DNA of 64,000 nt from Plumapathes pennacea (taxonomy: Eukaryota; Cnidaria; Anthozoa; Antipatharia; Myriopathidae): the NCBI GenBank assembly GCA_964036295.1, contig OZ038469.1:17479591-17543590 (forward strand). Direction: 5' to 3'. A program made the translations under genes and the position numbers. The notes beneath the pieces are model-generated. The model had not been told where the DNA came from, did no database searches, and saw nothing but the letters and a program-made list of their open reading frames with translations. Shown here piece by piece: positions 41,101-50,353 of the stretch (positions are counted from its first letter, which is position 1; each line of letters begins with the position of its first letter).

Positions 41101-44100
41101 GATCGAAAACATATTGGAACAAAATAGGCCATTTACACCAGGCTGGTCACATGACCATGCCGATTTGTGGCACTCAAAATGCTTGAGGTGTTAAGTTTCA
41201 GTCACGTGGTGGATTTAGTGAGTTTCATTTGACAATTAGGTCTTGTTAGGCGTCTTCTTGCTCAAGTCAAGTTCGCTTTGAAGGGCGCTTGTTTCACTTT
41301 AATTTCGTAACTGTGAAAAAATCGCGAAATTTGCGTGCAGGGTGGCGAAATGGAGTCGAAATTAGGATATAAAATTTCGTTTACCCAAATAAAGTATTAC
41401 GATTCTGAATGATAATCTCATTTGACACTTTTTTCCACGTGAAGGCCAGTTTAGAGTTGACAGACAGAATGGGCACTGTCTTACTGGAAACTACGATTCT
41501 TGGAGAAGAACCTGCATCCTTTAAGACTGAATATTTCGATATGCTAGTGGGGAAGCACCGACGATCACATGAGAGGGTACAGATTGTAAAGGATATCTTT
41601 TTGCCGGGGGATACAGACTTATTCGGCAACACAAGTGAAAGTCTTTCTACTTTTGGCTCGCAGGTAAGAACAAATTGTTTAGGTTGGATTTTGCACTGGT
41701 TCTATAATTTTGATCTTCATATTGATTGTTAGTGGAATGCAGTATGTGCCTTTCTCTTAGTATTGCCGTAATTCACGATTAGAACTAAGAAGGTTAAATC
41801 AGTAAGTCGCAAAAATAAAGTGCGTTAATGACGCTTGAGATGCTAGTCCAACATTGCTAGAACAACCAAATTCTGCATTTTATAATGCATCATTCTGGAT
41901 CGGGATCATTTGTAAGTAAAAACTTGGTTTAAGTTCCACAAGCTCAAACATCAATAGCTGTTAAATTACTTTTTACACGGAAACTGTTTATTTTTGTGAT
42001 GTTGTTATATCTTTGTTTAGTTGATCAACTATCCTGAAAACCCTTACAACTGGGACACTTCATCAAAAAACATCACCTCATCAGTGGTTGATTTCACCTT
42101 GAAAACCAACAAGGGAACCACAATAGATGTTACAGGTCTCAAGAATCCTGTGGAATTGTACATTCCTCGTGATGACAACGCTACAAATACTGGTCAGCCG
42201 TCCAACTTCTTTGTCAAGCCAAGTGAAAATGAGGCAATATCTCAGTTTCATAGCATCTCTATCCAATCGGATGACGTTTCTCTCTCACTTACTATTACGC
42301 CGAGTGGAGACAGGAGTTTGGTTGTTTATGTCAGCGCTAGGGAGAGACCGACCCCCAGTAGGTACAACTTTATGACAGAGTTACCTAACATAACATTCTG
42401 TCATAATTACCAAGTGTCCAACTGCAGCAGAGAAGCCTACACGTTTTCCATCTCAAGTGCCATAACAGGGGCAACTGGGCAGCACTATGTGGGAATAAAA
42501 CTTGTAAAAAGAAGTGAGAGTGTTAGAGAACAATCCGAACAGCTACCGCTACATCTTCGTTCGAGAAGAGATTCTGGAAGTGGCAATGGAGGGCTGAAGA
42601 ACTGCATTTTAACAAAAGCTCCACCGCCGACGCCCGTTCCTCCGACTGAACTCATCCGACCGGTTTATGACGCGAGCACCGATGTCAACTACACGATGTC
42701 TGTAAATGTTGCAAGCTGTAAGTACTGGTCGAACAAAACGAACACGTGGACAAGCGAGGGATGTAAGGTTAGTAGTGTGCTTTTTAACAATTTCTCAAAT
42801 CTTCATGATTTTTTTTTCTAACAGACATTTGGAAGGACGACGAAACTTGATCATTGCACAAACCAAGTATAGGACAATGTCCTGAAATGTTTTGTGAATG
42901 TCCTGTGTTCTGGTGGACTTGACGGGCTGCTATCTGTCTTTACGAAAATTAAGAGAAATAGCGTCCCCATTAGCATCCAGTTTATTACCCTCGCAGAGCT
43001 CGGGGATTACATCAGCACCCGGTCCCTTGCGAAAAAAAAGGAAAAAAAAGGAATGGTGGTTTAAATTGGTTGGAAGTTTCACTTTCTTCCTTTTTGTCTT
43101 AGGCGGGCCTCAAATCTGTGTCTGATAAAATCCAGTGTTTTTGCACTCATCTCTCTGCGTTTGGAGGGGGCTTTTTCGTTGCACCGAACCGGATCGACTT
43201 CGATGTGGTATTTGCACGTGGTATAGGAAATAACTACAGTGTTTTGGCCACCGTCTGTACCATATTTGCTCTCTATTTTCTGTGCTTAATTTACGCCAGA
43301 CGTGCGGACAGAAAGGATCATGCAAAGGTAAATCTTATGAATGTAAATAATTGTTATGTAAGGTTCACCTGTGTATGTACAGTATGCATGTTTGCATGTG
43401 TGCGCGTGTGTATGTCTGTCTGTCTGTCTGTACGCATGTATGTAGTTAACCAAACTCAGTCTACCACCTTGTAACAAGCCTGATTTAGTCTTTGCAAATA
43501 TTTATCAGTTTGACCTGAAAATCACTGTGCAGAGTTAACATGCATAGTTCTGCGCAATGAATTATGGATTTTACACTTGATCAAAGTCTGCATGGTTAAA
43601 CCTGGTCTGATAGTCATATTTCCCATGGAAATACAAGTATATTTTGCGCCACAAATGTAAACAGTCCATAATTCATTGCGACTCTGCACGCCAATTTTCA
43701 GGTTAATTTGTAGAGAAATCCTATATCAACTAACTCGGCCATGGGGATTAAATGCGAGGAACCTGCTTTTTTACCTTTCTCAGATTATAGCCGATGTCAT
43801 TGTGGCACGGGATTTTAGCGATACCTACAAGTACCAGATCTACATTCGCACTGGAATATGGAGACGTTACGGGACGTCAGCCAAGGTGGGAATTGTCCTT
43901 TATGGAGAAAATGGATGCACGGATAATATCTACCTTACAGATTCTAAAATACAAAGAAAGTTCTTTGCTCGAGCTAGCGTCAACCACTTCACTCTCTATC
44001 TACCAGAGTCACTCGGCCAGCTGTATAAAATTAAACTGTGGCACGATGATACGGGAAAGAACTCCTCCTGGTTTGTTGAAGACGTTTGTATTGTGGATAG

Positions 44101-45549
44101 CCAAACGACAGATGAGTGGCACTTCATTGCTAGACAGTGGTTGGCCGTGGATAAGGGAGAAGGAGAATTAAAAGTTGAAATCCGAGCTGCAGATGAAGAG
44201 CAGCTCAAGGCTGTTGGAAACTTGACCTACACGAGAGCAGCGAAGAGCTTTGCCGATACTCATTTGTGGTTCTCCATATTTACAAAGCCTCCCCACAACA
44301 AATTCACACGTTGTCAGCGTCTCTCGTGTTGCTTATCGACCTTGTTAGCAGCTATGATTGCCAACGCCATGTTCTACGAGTTGGGAGGAAGTGCAGAAGA
44401 CACTTTTAAAGTAGGTCCTCTTGAAGTAAGCTGGACTCAGATTAAGATTGGAATACAGAGCAGTTTCGTGGCAGTTCCAGTCAACGTACTGCTGGTTCTG
44501 ATTTTTAGGTACGTCAAAGAATCCAGGAGGTATCGCTACGAAGAGCCAACGGCTGACAAAAAAACCCAACATGGCTGCCTGCCACACTTCTTCGTTTACA
44601 TAGCTTGGTTGTTGTGTTTAGCTACAGCAGTAACATCAGCAGTTTTTACAGTTTTTTACAGCATCCAGTGGGGAAAGGAAAAGTCCAACCAGTGGTTAAC
44701 GTCCATTTTGGTTTCCTTCTTTGATGACATATTGGTTCTCCAGCCCCTGAAAATTGTTCTACTAGCGTCGCTAGTTTCGATGATAATACGAAAGTTGCCT
44801 AAAAGAGAAGAAATTGTTGGTCCATCCCTGTGGAAACGTAGGAAGGCACACGAAATTAGTGTCTCTGGCGCCCGGAAGGCATCGCTTGCCTTTGAAGAAC
44901 GAGATCATAAAAAGAAATTGCTAAAATTGCACAGCAAGGTTAAAGAAATAACGACATTCCTGGTATTTGTGATTCTGCTGATGATTGTGTGCTATGGCAA
45001 CCGAAGCGAAACACGATACATGGTCACTAGATCATTGGAAGAGACCTTTGGCAAATTTAAGGACGTAAGTATACCAAAAGTATAATTTTTTTTAATGGAC
45101 AAGCTGGTTTTGTCATGATAAGAAGACTGTAGCGTATAAACTTAAACTCCAACACATTATGTCATTGTCAGGTTGGCGAGCCACCGGAGTTTTGGAATTG
45201 GACAAGAGACACACTAGTACCAGGACTCTACGACAGCACATGGTACAACGGCCGACCGTTTGACAAAGAAGGTTTCATAAGTACCAGAGAGGCATTCATG
45301 ATTGGCATGCCAAGGCTGAGACAAATTCGAGTTAAACCTGGCAAGTAAAATATATTATAATCTTCGTGCATATGTTTTTATTACGTGTCAGTTGTTTAGA
45401 TCCCGTATGTCACTCCGAAGGAATACAACATTTCTTATTTATACATTTGTAAATCTTCCAAACAAAAAAGAGAAACGTCTTCTGTAACTCAAAATTTCAG
45501 GCGAAAGTCCATTGTTTATTATTATTATTATTATTATTATTGTTATTAC

Positions 45550-45644
<95 letters not shown>

Positions 45645-47721
45645 TTTTGGCCTATAAGTTCAGGTAGGGTCAAACATCTCACAGTTATATACCTTATTTG
45701 GAAAGAGAGTTATTTGTTATGCAATTAAAAATGCAGAGACAAGTTTGACAACTTAGACAACTGAGATTCTAGTTGTAATAGGCCATTTCATTTAAATCAA
45801 ACTCATTTTCATAGGCAATGTTTTGCACTAGGCTTCGTTTTAAACAGAAGTGAGTAAAATTATAGCTACACGTCTAGTTTTACAACAGAGGGAACAGACA
45901 TTTCGGAACCAAGAGAGGCGTGGTACTCTGGGGCAAATCACGTGCTCGGCGTAACGTTGGTGCCGAAGCCAAACCGGAGACTGGGGAGAGCGATTTGGAG
46001 CATGTTATTTAGCATTCATGTGTTCTTTTTCTGGTGATTTCAGCAATTAAATTCTTCAGGGTTCATAGTATTACATATTCTAAGATGTTGTGCTTTGAAT
46101 TCATCTTCTTGCAGAGGGGAAGTGCAAAAATGTTGGCAACTATCTAGTTTTACAAGAAATGTTTGAGCGATGTCTACCACTGGACATGGCAGACAACGAG
46201 GATACCACATCCCAATTGCCTGGATGGATTCCCGCGCCAAATAACTTCCAAGATTCCAGTTTGGATTTCCAGGAACTCTGTCCAAAACCTTGGAAATATT
46301 TGACAGCAAAAGAGTTACAAACGACTTCTTTTTATGGACAAACATATTCCTATGGGGGTGGGGGCTACGTAGCAGACCTTGGATACTCTTCTACGTCAGC
46401 AAATGAAGTTATTGATATTCTCGAAGAAAATGTCTGGATCGACGATAGAACTGCTGGAGTGTTTGTCGAATTTGCAGTGTTTGAGCCCAGTACGTCCCTC
46501 ATCACTTCCGTTAAGTATCTGTACGAACGCCTGGCCACAGGGCAGACTGACACAAGAACCAAAGTGAAAACGTTGACAGTGTACTCACCAGCAGACCCTG
46601 GACTTCGCTCAATTTACGAAGTTTGCCAACTGCTCTTTATATTGGTCATTTGCTTCATGCTTTTTGCTGAAATTGTTAAACTTACTCATGCTCAGGCCGC
46701 CTACTTCAAACTCTTCTGGAATTGGGTGGAGTTGATAGAGATCGCAAGTGCTTCATCGTCGCTTGCGATGTTTTTCCTGAAACAGAAATACACCAGTGCG
46801 TTTGTAAAAAGCGTGCATGCCAACCCATTTGAAACAACAAGTGCAGACTACCTGGTGCTTTGGTCGGACTTGGAGGTCGCTTTACTTTCATTTATCATTT
46901 TCATTGTTACCATCAAACTTCTCCGGATCATTCGATTTAATCGTCACGTGTGCCAAATGATGGCAACTCTGAAGAGGTCATCCAAGCCTCTTGTGTCATT
47001 TTCAGCCGTCTTTATCACCGCATTGTTGGGATTTTCACACCTTGGTTACCTCGTTTTTGGACACAACCTGGAAGCGTACTCAACATATGGCGGTACCTTG
47101 GCTTCAATGCTTGTCATGATGTTGGGTGGTCGGATGTATTACAACGAACTCTCCTCGATCAATAGCGTTATTGGTCCAAGTTTTCTGTTTATATACATGG
47201 TCATCATCGGCTGTATACTGGTAAATTTGTTTGTAACTATTCTGATGGACACTTACAGCGATGTCAGGGGAAGTGTTTCAGGCGACGAAGACTTTTCTGA
47301 CGCAGATCTGGGCGATTTTATGGCAGACTACATCAAAAAACGCATTAAAGGTCTTCAAAGAAAGATTGTTTTGTGGTGGAAGGAGAGGTCAAGAAAGAAG
47401 GAAGCCGAGGCAGCAAGGCGAAGAAGTAGTGGTGGCTTGGTGAAGTTGAATGTAATTCGTAAAAAAACATTGCGTGGAGGAATATTTCAGGTTGAAGATT
47501 TTGAAAATGTAGAACTACTAACAGTAGCGACAGAATACGCTACACAAGTGAAACATTCAGGCTCACCGTCAACTTTTATGGACAGTCTATCGGACTTAAA
47601 TTTGTCCACGTGGCATAGCATACTTTTGATGTACGCAGGAGAAGAAATCGTAGAAGATCTTTCCGTCGAGGAAATTGTACAGTGTCTTTCAAACCACAAG
47701 AATTTACAATTAAGCAGTTAA
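29043..47721 (+). CDS. Gene C: polycystin-1-like receptor-channel with CUB-CUB head
   Basis: I assembled 14 exons: 29043-29127, 32983-33324, 37186-37524, 38018-38351, 39260-39845, 40158-40295, 40629-40754, 40862-41047, 41445-41663, 42021-42767, 43103-43327, 43784-45064, 45172-45340, 46115-47721. They total 6,384 nt, or 2,127 codons plus stop. Parts by residue: signal peptide 1-20, CUB1 29-142, CUB2 143-255, REJ-like 256-562, GAIN 563-1034, GPS and TM1 1035-1109, PLAT and TM2-6 1110-1536, then TOP domain and TM7-11 to 2127. From residue 256 the exon plan copies gene B, differing in length only by +6 nt in the 747-nt GAIN exon. The head is unrelated to that of gene B. Confidence 0.85.
30365..31255. 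repeat. Direct repeat of ~270 bp with ~350-bp spacer
   Basis: The unit at 30365-30640 (from aactgcatcccatccaaac) recurs at 30990-31255 with scattered changes and a short deletion. The minus-strand frame open in the first copy is broken in the second, so I do not regard it as a gene. Confidence 0.75.
31440..32375. repeat. Dispersed element, inverted copy in gene C intron 1
   Basis: Landmarks of the 4680-5420 element appear in reverse complement and reverse order: tcaaatgaaacctaattaaac, then ctcacgttacatacttgaaac, then gtcatgatacctacgc-like sequence. The central part has diverged. Confidence 0.6.
32983..33324 (+). CDS. Gene C exon 2: CUB domain 1
   Basis: This 342-nt phase 1-1 exon encodes a whole CUB domain: Cys near the start, Ser-Pro-Asn-Tyr-Pro-Asp-Asn-Tyr-Pro, Asn-Cys-Ser-Trp-Gly-Ile, Asp-Tyr-Leu-Arg-Ile-Tyr-Asn-Gly, Leu-Ala-Ser-Leu-Thr-Gly, Leu-Trp-Phe-Asn-Phe and Lys-Gly-Phe-x-Ala-Ser-Tyr. 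The Cys usually found before the Asp-Tyr-Leu strand is missing, while Cys in Thr-Pro-Cys-Thr is present, so one cysteine may be unpaired. CUB domains bind proteins and glycans, often with calcium. Confidence 0.88.
33475..33625 (+). pseudogene. Half CUB pseudoexon after CUB1
   Basis: The 3' half of a CUB exon (Leu-Arg-Ile-Tyr-Asn-Gly onwards) is present without its first half and without an in-phase acceptor, and it breaks off before the end of the domain. The better preserved counterpart is at 37673-37851, which still has the phase-1 donor. Confidence 0.7.
33830..34069 (-). other. Unrecognised small minus-strand ORF
   Basis: This is an 80-codon frame (79 residues) from an ATG in good context, with mixed, non-repetitive composition rich in Glu and Leu. 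It lies inside ~458 bp (33626-34083) that belong to neither half of the CUB duplication. Before the stop is gg|gtaggc, which could be a donor, so it may be a captured first exon. I do not recognise the product. Confidence 0.25.
34795..36704. mobile_element. Insertion of ~1.9 kb in the second CUB unit
   Basis: Comparison with 32500-32510 defines both edges: the left copy reads gtgtaaa then tatattctaacc, and here ~1.9 kb separates the two. The right end has cttcgcttcgcttcgctcgggga. Several short ORFs occur, none recognised. An inner inverted pair (ccatgttggtg and caccaacatgg) lies near 35160-35195. No long target duplication or clear terminal repeats are seen, so the class is unknown. Confidence 0.5.
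37186..37524 (+). CDS. Gene C exon 3: CUB domain 2
   Basis: This 339-nt phase 1-1 exon is almost identical to exon 2. Differences cluster at the ends: Pro-Ser-Ser-Ala for Pro-Cys-Ser-Leu near the start, and Arg-Thr-Leu-Ser-Ser-Gly-Leu for Cys-Thr-Leu-Phe-Ser-Ser-Gly-Pro. The second change removes the cysteine that is odd in CUB1. Confidence 0.88.
37673..37851 (+). pseudogene. Half CUB pseudoexon after CUB2
   Basis: It carries the 3' half of a third CUB type, ending Ser-Tyr-Thr-Val-Thr-Leu-Ser-Ser with a perfect phase-1 donor (ttcag|gtaagt). The 5' half and any in-phase acceptor are missing. The only nearby AG (tatgttag) leads to a stop. It is probably unspliced. Confidence 0.65.
38018..39845 (+). 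CDS. Gene C exons 4-5: shortened REJ-like region
   Basis: Exons 38018-38351 (334 nt) and 39260-39845 (586 nt) match gene B exons 9-10 in length, phase and nearly all residues. Differences include Tyr-Cys for Leu-Cys after Val-Val-Thr. Same missing 120-residue block relative to gene D. Confidence 0.77.
38439..38549. mobile_element. Small MITE in gene C intron 4
   Basis: This is the counterpart of 15282-15403, about 11 bp shorter. Confidence 0.65.
38797..39163. mobile_element. Foldback insertion present in C, absent from B
   Basis: About 367 bp interrupt a sequence that in gene B reads gataat directly followed by tatagatag. A large inverted repeat (38833-38974, arms with gtggactca and tgagtccac near the centre) fills the left half. 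ATAAT at both edges suggests a short target duplication. Confidence 0.7.
40158..42767 (+). CDS. Gene C exons 6-10: GAIN-type region
   Basis: Exons 40158-40295, 40629-40754, 40862-41047, 41445-41663 and 42021-42767 are all phase 0 and match gene B exons 11-15. The last has two extra codons after Pro-Pro-Thr. The furin-type Arg-Ser-Arg-Arg is at 42558-42569. Confidence 0.75.
43103..43327 (+). CDS. Gene C exon 11: GPS and TM1
   Basis: 225 nt, phase 0-0. It encodes the same Cys-Phe-Cys-Thr-His-Leu-Ser motif and first helix as gene B, with Ala for Thr before Pro-Asn-Arg. Confidence 0.85.
43784..45064 (+). CDS. Gene C exon 12: PLAT domain and TM2-TM6
   Basis: 1,281 nt, the same length as gene B exon 17. 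Only a few residues differ, for example Glu for Gln in the loop before TM3, Met for Ile in TM5 and Lys for Glu near the end. Confidence 0.88.
45172..47721 (+). CDS. Gene C exons 13-14: TOP domain and channel region
   Basis: Exons 45172-45340 and 46115-47721. As in gene B, the junction uses a GC donor (45341-45342). The pore reads Met-Leu-Gly-Gly (Leu-Gly-Gly at 47122-47130), where A and B have Thr-Leu-Gly-Gly. Confidence 0.87.
45517..45647. repeat. (ATT)n then (TTTA)n microsatellite
   Basis: A triplet tract changes into a tetranucleotide tract of about 16 units, at the intron position where gene B has the long (TTA)n. Confidence 0.93.
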
Positions 47722-48183
47722 TAGATCGTTGATGAAAGACCGTTCTATGAAAGAGGAAGACCAGCAAGATGACTGAAATAAGACAAGGATATGATTCTCT
47801 GGTTCTGGTTTCTTTCGAGTCTCTTGAGAAAGTTACGTGTATGAAGCGCTATTCCATTTTACCCGTCAACGTGATTTTATTTGACCAATTATCCTCACAT
47901 AGGTCTGGTAATGACTGGGCGCACAAATCATTGTGGTTGAAGGAAATCCCCTTGGCATGGCTTTGTATTGATAATAACAAGACCGAGTAGAACATTGATA
48001 AATCCCGGTATTCCTTCGATAAGAAATAGCAATTGAAAATTATAGGACCAAATATAGATGCGACACCACTTACTGGATGTTGCTGAGTTTTTTTTTTTCC
48101 ATAAACAATCAGTGGAACATAAGATTATACCTTCAATCCCCTAGTATTTAAAAGAAACCCAAATCCCAACATAGCGATTTGGA

Positions 48184-48189
48184 AATAAA
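48184..48189 (+). terminator. Polyadenylation signal, gene C
   Basis: AATAAA about 460 bp after the stop codon, conserved in position with genes A and B. Confidence 0.5.
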
Positions 48190-48474
48190 AGCAATAAATA
48201 TGATGTGTAGTTCGTCGCGTTTCGCAAGCTCAGTTTATAAAACAAAGCACTGTGAGTAGTGAAATTCTAACATGATTGATTATGAAAGCTACGGGGAGCC
48301 ATTAGTCAGACCCGCGTAATCCAATATGGATTTCAGAACAGGTGGTGTGTAGTCAGATAATTAAACTATAAAAACACAGTGACACGAAAGGCTGTAAACT
48401 GATGTCAAGATTCAGTTATTGAATATTCTGTTATTGCCGATAGATTTCAAGCTGCGTTTTACAGGTACACCCAC

Positions 48475-48559
48475 ATGAAGTTCCCACAGACAAAGGTGTT
48501 TCCTTTGGATGCTCGCACGGTCACATTTTTGACAAGCATCGTTGGTTTATTTTTCGGTG
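48475..48559 (+). CDS. Candidate alternative first exon for gene D
   Basis: A possible acceptor (gcgttttacag) is followed ten bases later by an ATG. The frame encodes a short basic start and a hydrophobic core (Val-Thr-Phe-Leu-Thr-Ser-Ile-Val-Gly-Leu-Phe-Phe-Gly), and ends in phase 1 at a strong gtaagt donor. From ATG to donor it is 85 nt, exactly like exon 1 of genes B and C. It could splice to 50487 in place of the exon at 50278. The core is a weaker signal peptide than the one at 50278. Confidence 0.4.
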
Positions 48560-49872
48560 GTAAGTGCATATTTATGTAGTTTCACGTTTTGGCCTTATCC
48601 AATAAGTCCAATACTGTGCTAAGTCTTCGTAATCTTCTGAATCATTGAATGTGTGTTAACAGTCCGTAATTCTTGGCAAAGAACACCATGAATTGATAAT
48701 ATTTTTTGATAGAGAGGTCTTTCAAATGTTTCAACCAACAGCCATTCTTACAAGTGTTCAGTTTTCTCTCATGAATAAGAGATAATTAACGGCGCGATTC
48801 TTTAAAATACTTCTTGGAAAATACTTCTCTTGCCATGGAAACATGGATAAACCCTTGCCCCTGCAAACTTTGATCAAATGCAAAATGCGAAGTCAGTCAC
48901 TTTGCACAGAACTATGCATGTCTCCTCTGCACAGTTATTTTCAGGTCTGACCAATGAATATTTGCAAAGAAATCCTTTTTGGTAGCCGGGTTTGCCTATT
49001 GTTGTTGTCTGTAGTCGTAACAAAGATTGACTCTGCAAAAATTACACTGAGAGCTCAAAAATTTATCTGACACAGTTGCTATATACACATATTGAGATAA
49101 GAAGACAAGAGCTACACACAAGAGCGAGTCACGAGAGCTACGGCATAATAATGAGGTTGGTCACGCCGCTTGTTTATATTTTTTGCATCAAAGGCCACTG
49201 TTCAAGTTTCTGATTGGCTCCCAACTGTTGTCAATAAAATGATTAGACAATGGCTGATTAAAATTCAGTAATTTTTACAATGGTTCAAGCCAACCCGTCA
49301 AGTGTTTTCCCTGTTTAAACTTAGTACTGAATACAAAGGAGAATGAGATCAATGCCGGGTTCAGAACCCTTATAAATTTTAATACATTCGCCGTTGTGTG
49401 ATGGTCAAGTCTATTTTCTTATTTGGTCGGAAGCCATTCGGAAGCTTGGACGGTAGCTTTTACAAACGAACGGTGTGACTTACAAGGCACGCAGCCTCGC
49501 TATCATGCCGTAGCTTTCGTGGCCATCTCTTCTTCTCGCATAGATTCATGACAGGTGAACTAGCAACAGGTGTTAGGGAAAAGTAGGTAAGTGCGATTTT
49601 TCTGAGAGGAAAGTTTTGTACTGACCGCATTATGTCCATTTTCGCTACATTAAATGTTCTCTTACTCTATTTTCTCCTTATATATCCATATTCAGATCAT
49701 CATCATTGGATAGTTCACCTTTTTTATTTAGACCCCGTTGTGCCTTGTAACGGATAATTCAGTAATTTTAAGCTTTATTATAGCAAGTTTATTCATAATA
49801 CTTAAAAGCGCGCGAGCATAAAACGTACTAGACAAGTTTGAAAGAGGCGTGATGCACATTGTATTTAGCCCC

Positions 49873-50080
49873 AATAAGCCACCCACTAGCAAACAGCATT
49901 TTTTCCTACCCACATAAAACGAGTGTCTGTCAAGTAAATGTCTCTGCTGCATGAGCTTGGTTTTGTGTCCATATAATAAATTAGAACCATAGAATAAGTT
50001 ATACACTCTGCCCGCCGCACGTGGTCCGCCAAAAAATTTGCGCTTCGCAAACTGCGCATGATTGAGAAAGTGGCTCATAA
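49873..50080. mobile_element. MITE, aataagcc...ggctcat family
   Basis: The ends aataagcc and gagaaagtggctcat are imperfect inverted repeats. The body is the reverse complement of the element at 62196-62430, matching around tgtataacttatt and the gcgcttcgc region. Confidence 0.55.
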
Positions 50081-50277
50081 GAGGTTTTTGACTTTCCATT
50101 GTTACCTGGCAACGCTTCTAGTATCAAACGAATCTGATTCACCTCGATTATGAATAATGCCAGTCATAGTTGACAATAGTTGTGGTGTTAGAATTTGGAT
50201 GTCACGCTGCTATTTAAACCTCTCTGATAATGTTGATAAAATATCAGCGTTGTACAAGCAAGACGCTAGCCCACGAT

Positions 50278-50353
50278 ATGGGACAAATGGTCGCTGTTCT
50301 TGCCCTACTGTGCCCCTTGGCACTTACGCTGATTATTAGCTGTGAAGGTTCGG
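50278..50353 (+). CDS. Gene D exon 1: signal peptide
   Basis: ATG at 50278 opens a 25-codon exon with a strong hydrophobic core (Val-Ala-Val-Leu-Ala-Leu-Leu and Leu-Ala-Leu-Thr-Leu-Ile-Ile), ending in phase 1 at gtaagt. It is unrelated in sequence to the B/C signal exon. Confidence 0.65.

Larger units (their letters stand above)
47722..50277. other. C-D intergenic region
   Basis: The first ~145 bp after the stop are nearly identical to the flanks of A and B. A patch with many substitutions follows, then similarity ends at about 48233. A short matching piece reappears at 49002-49070. The rest holds a candidate first exon for gene D (48475-48559), a MITE (49873-50080) and AT-rich sequence in which I see nothing. 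Confidence 0.65.
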
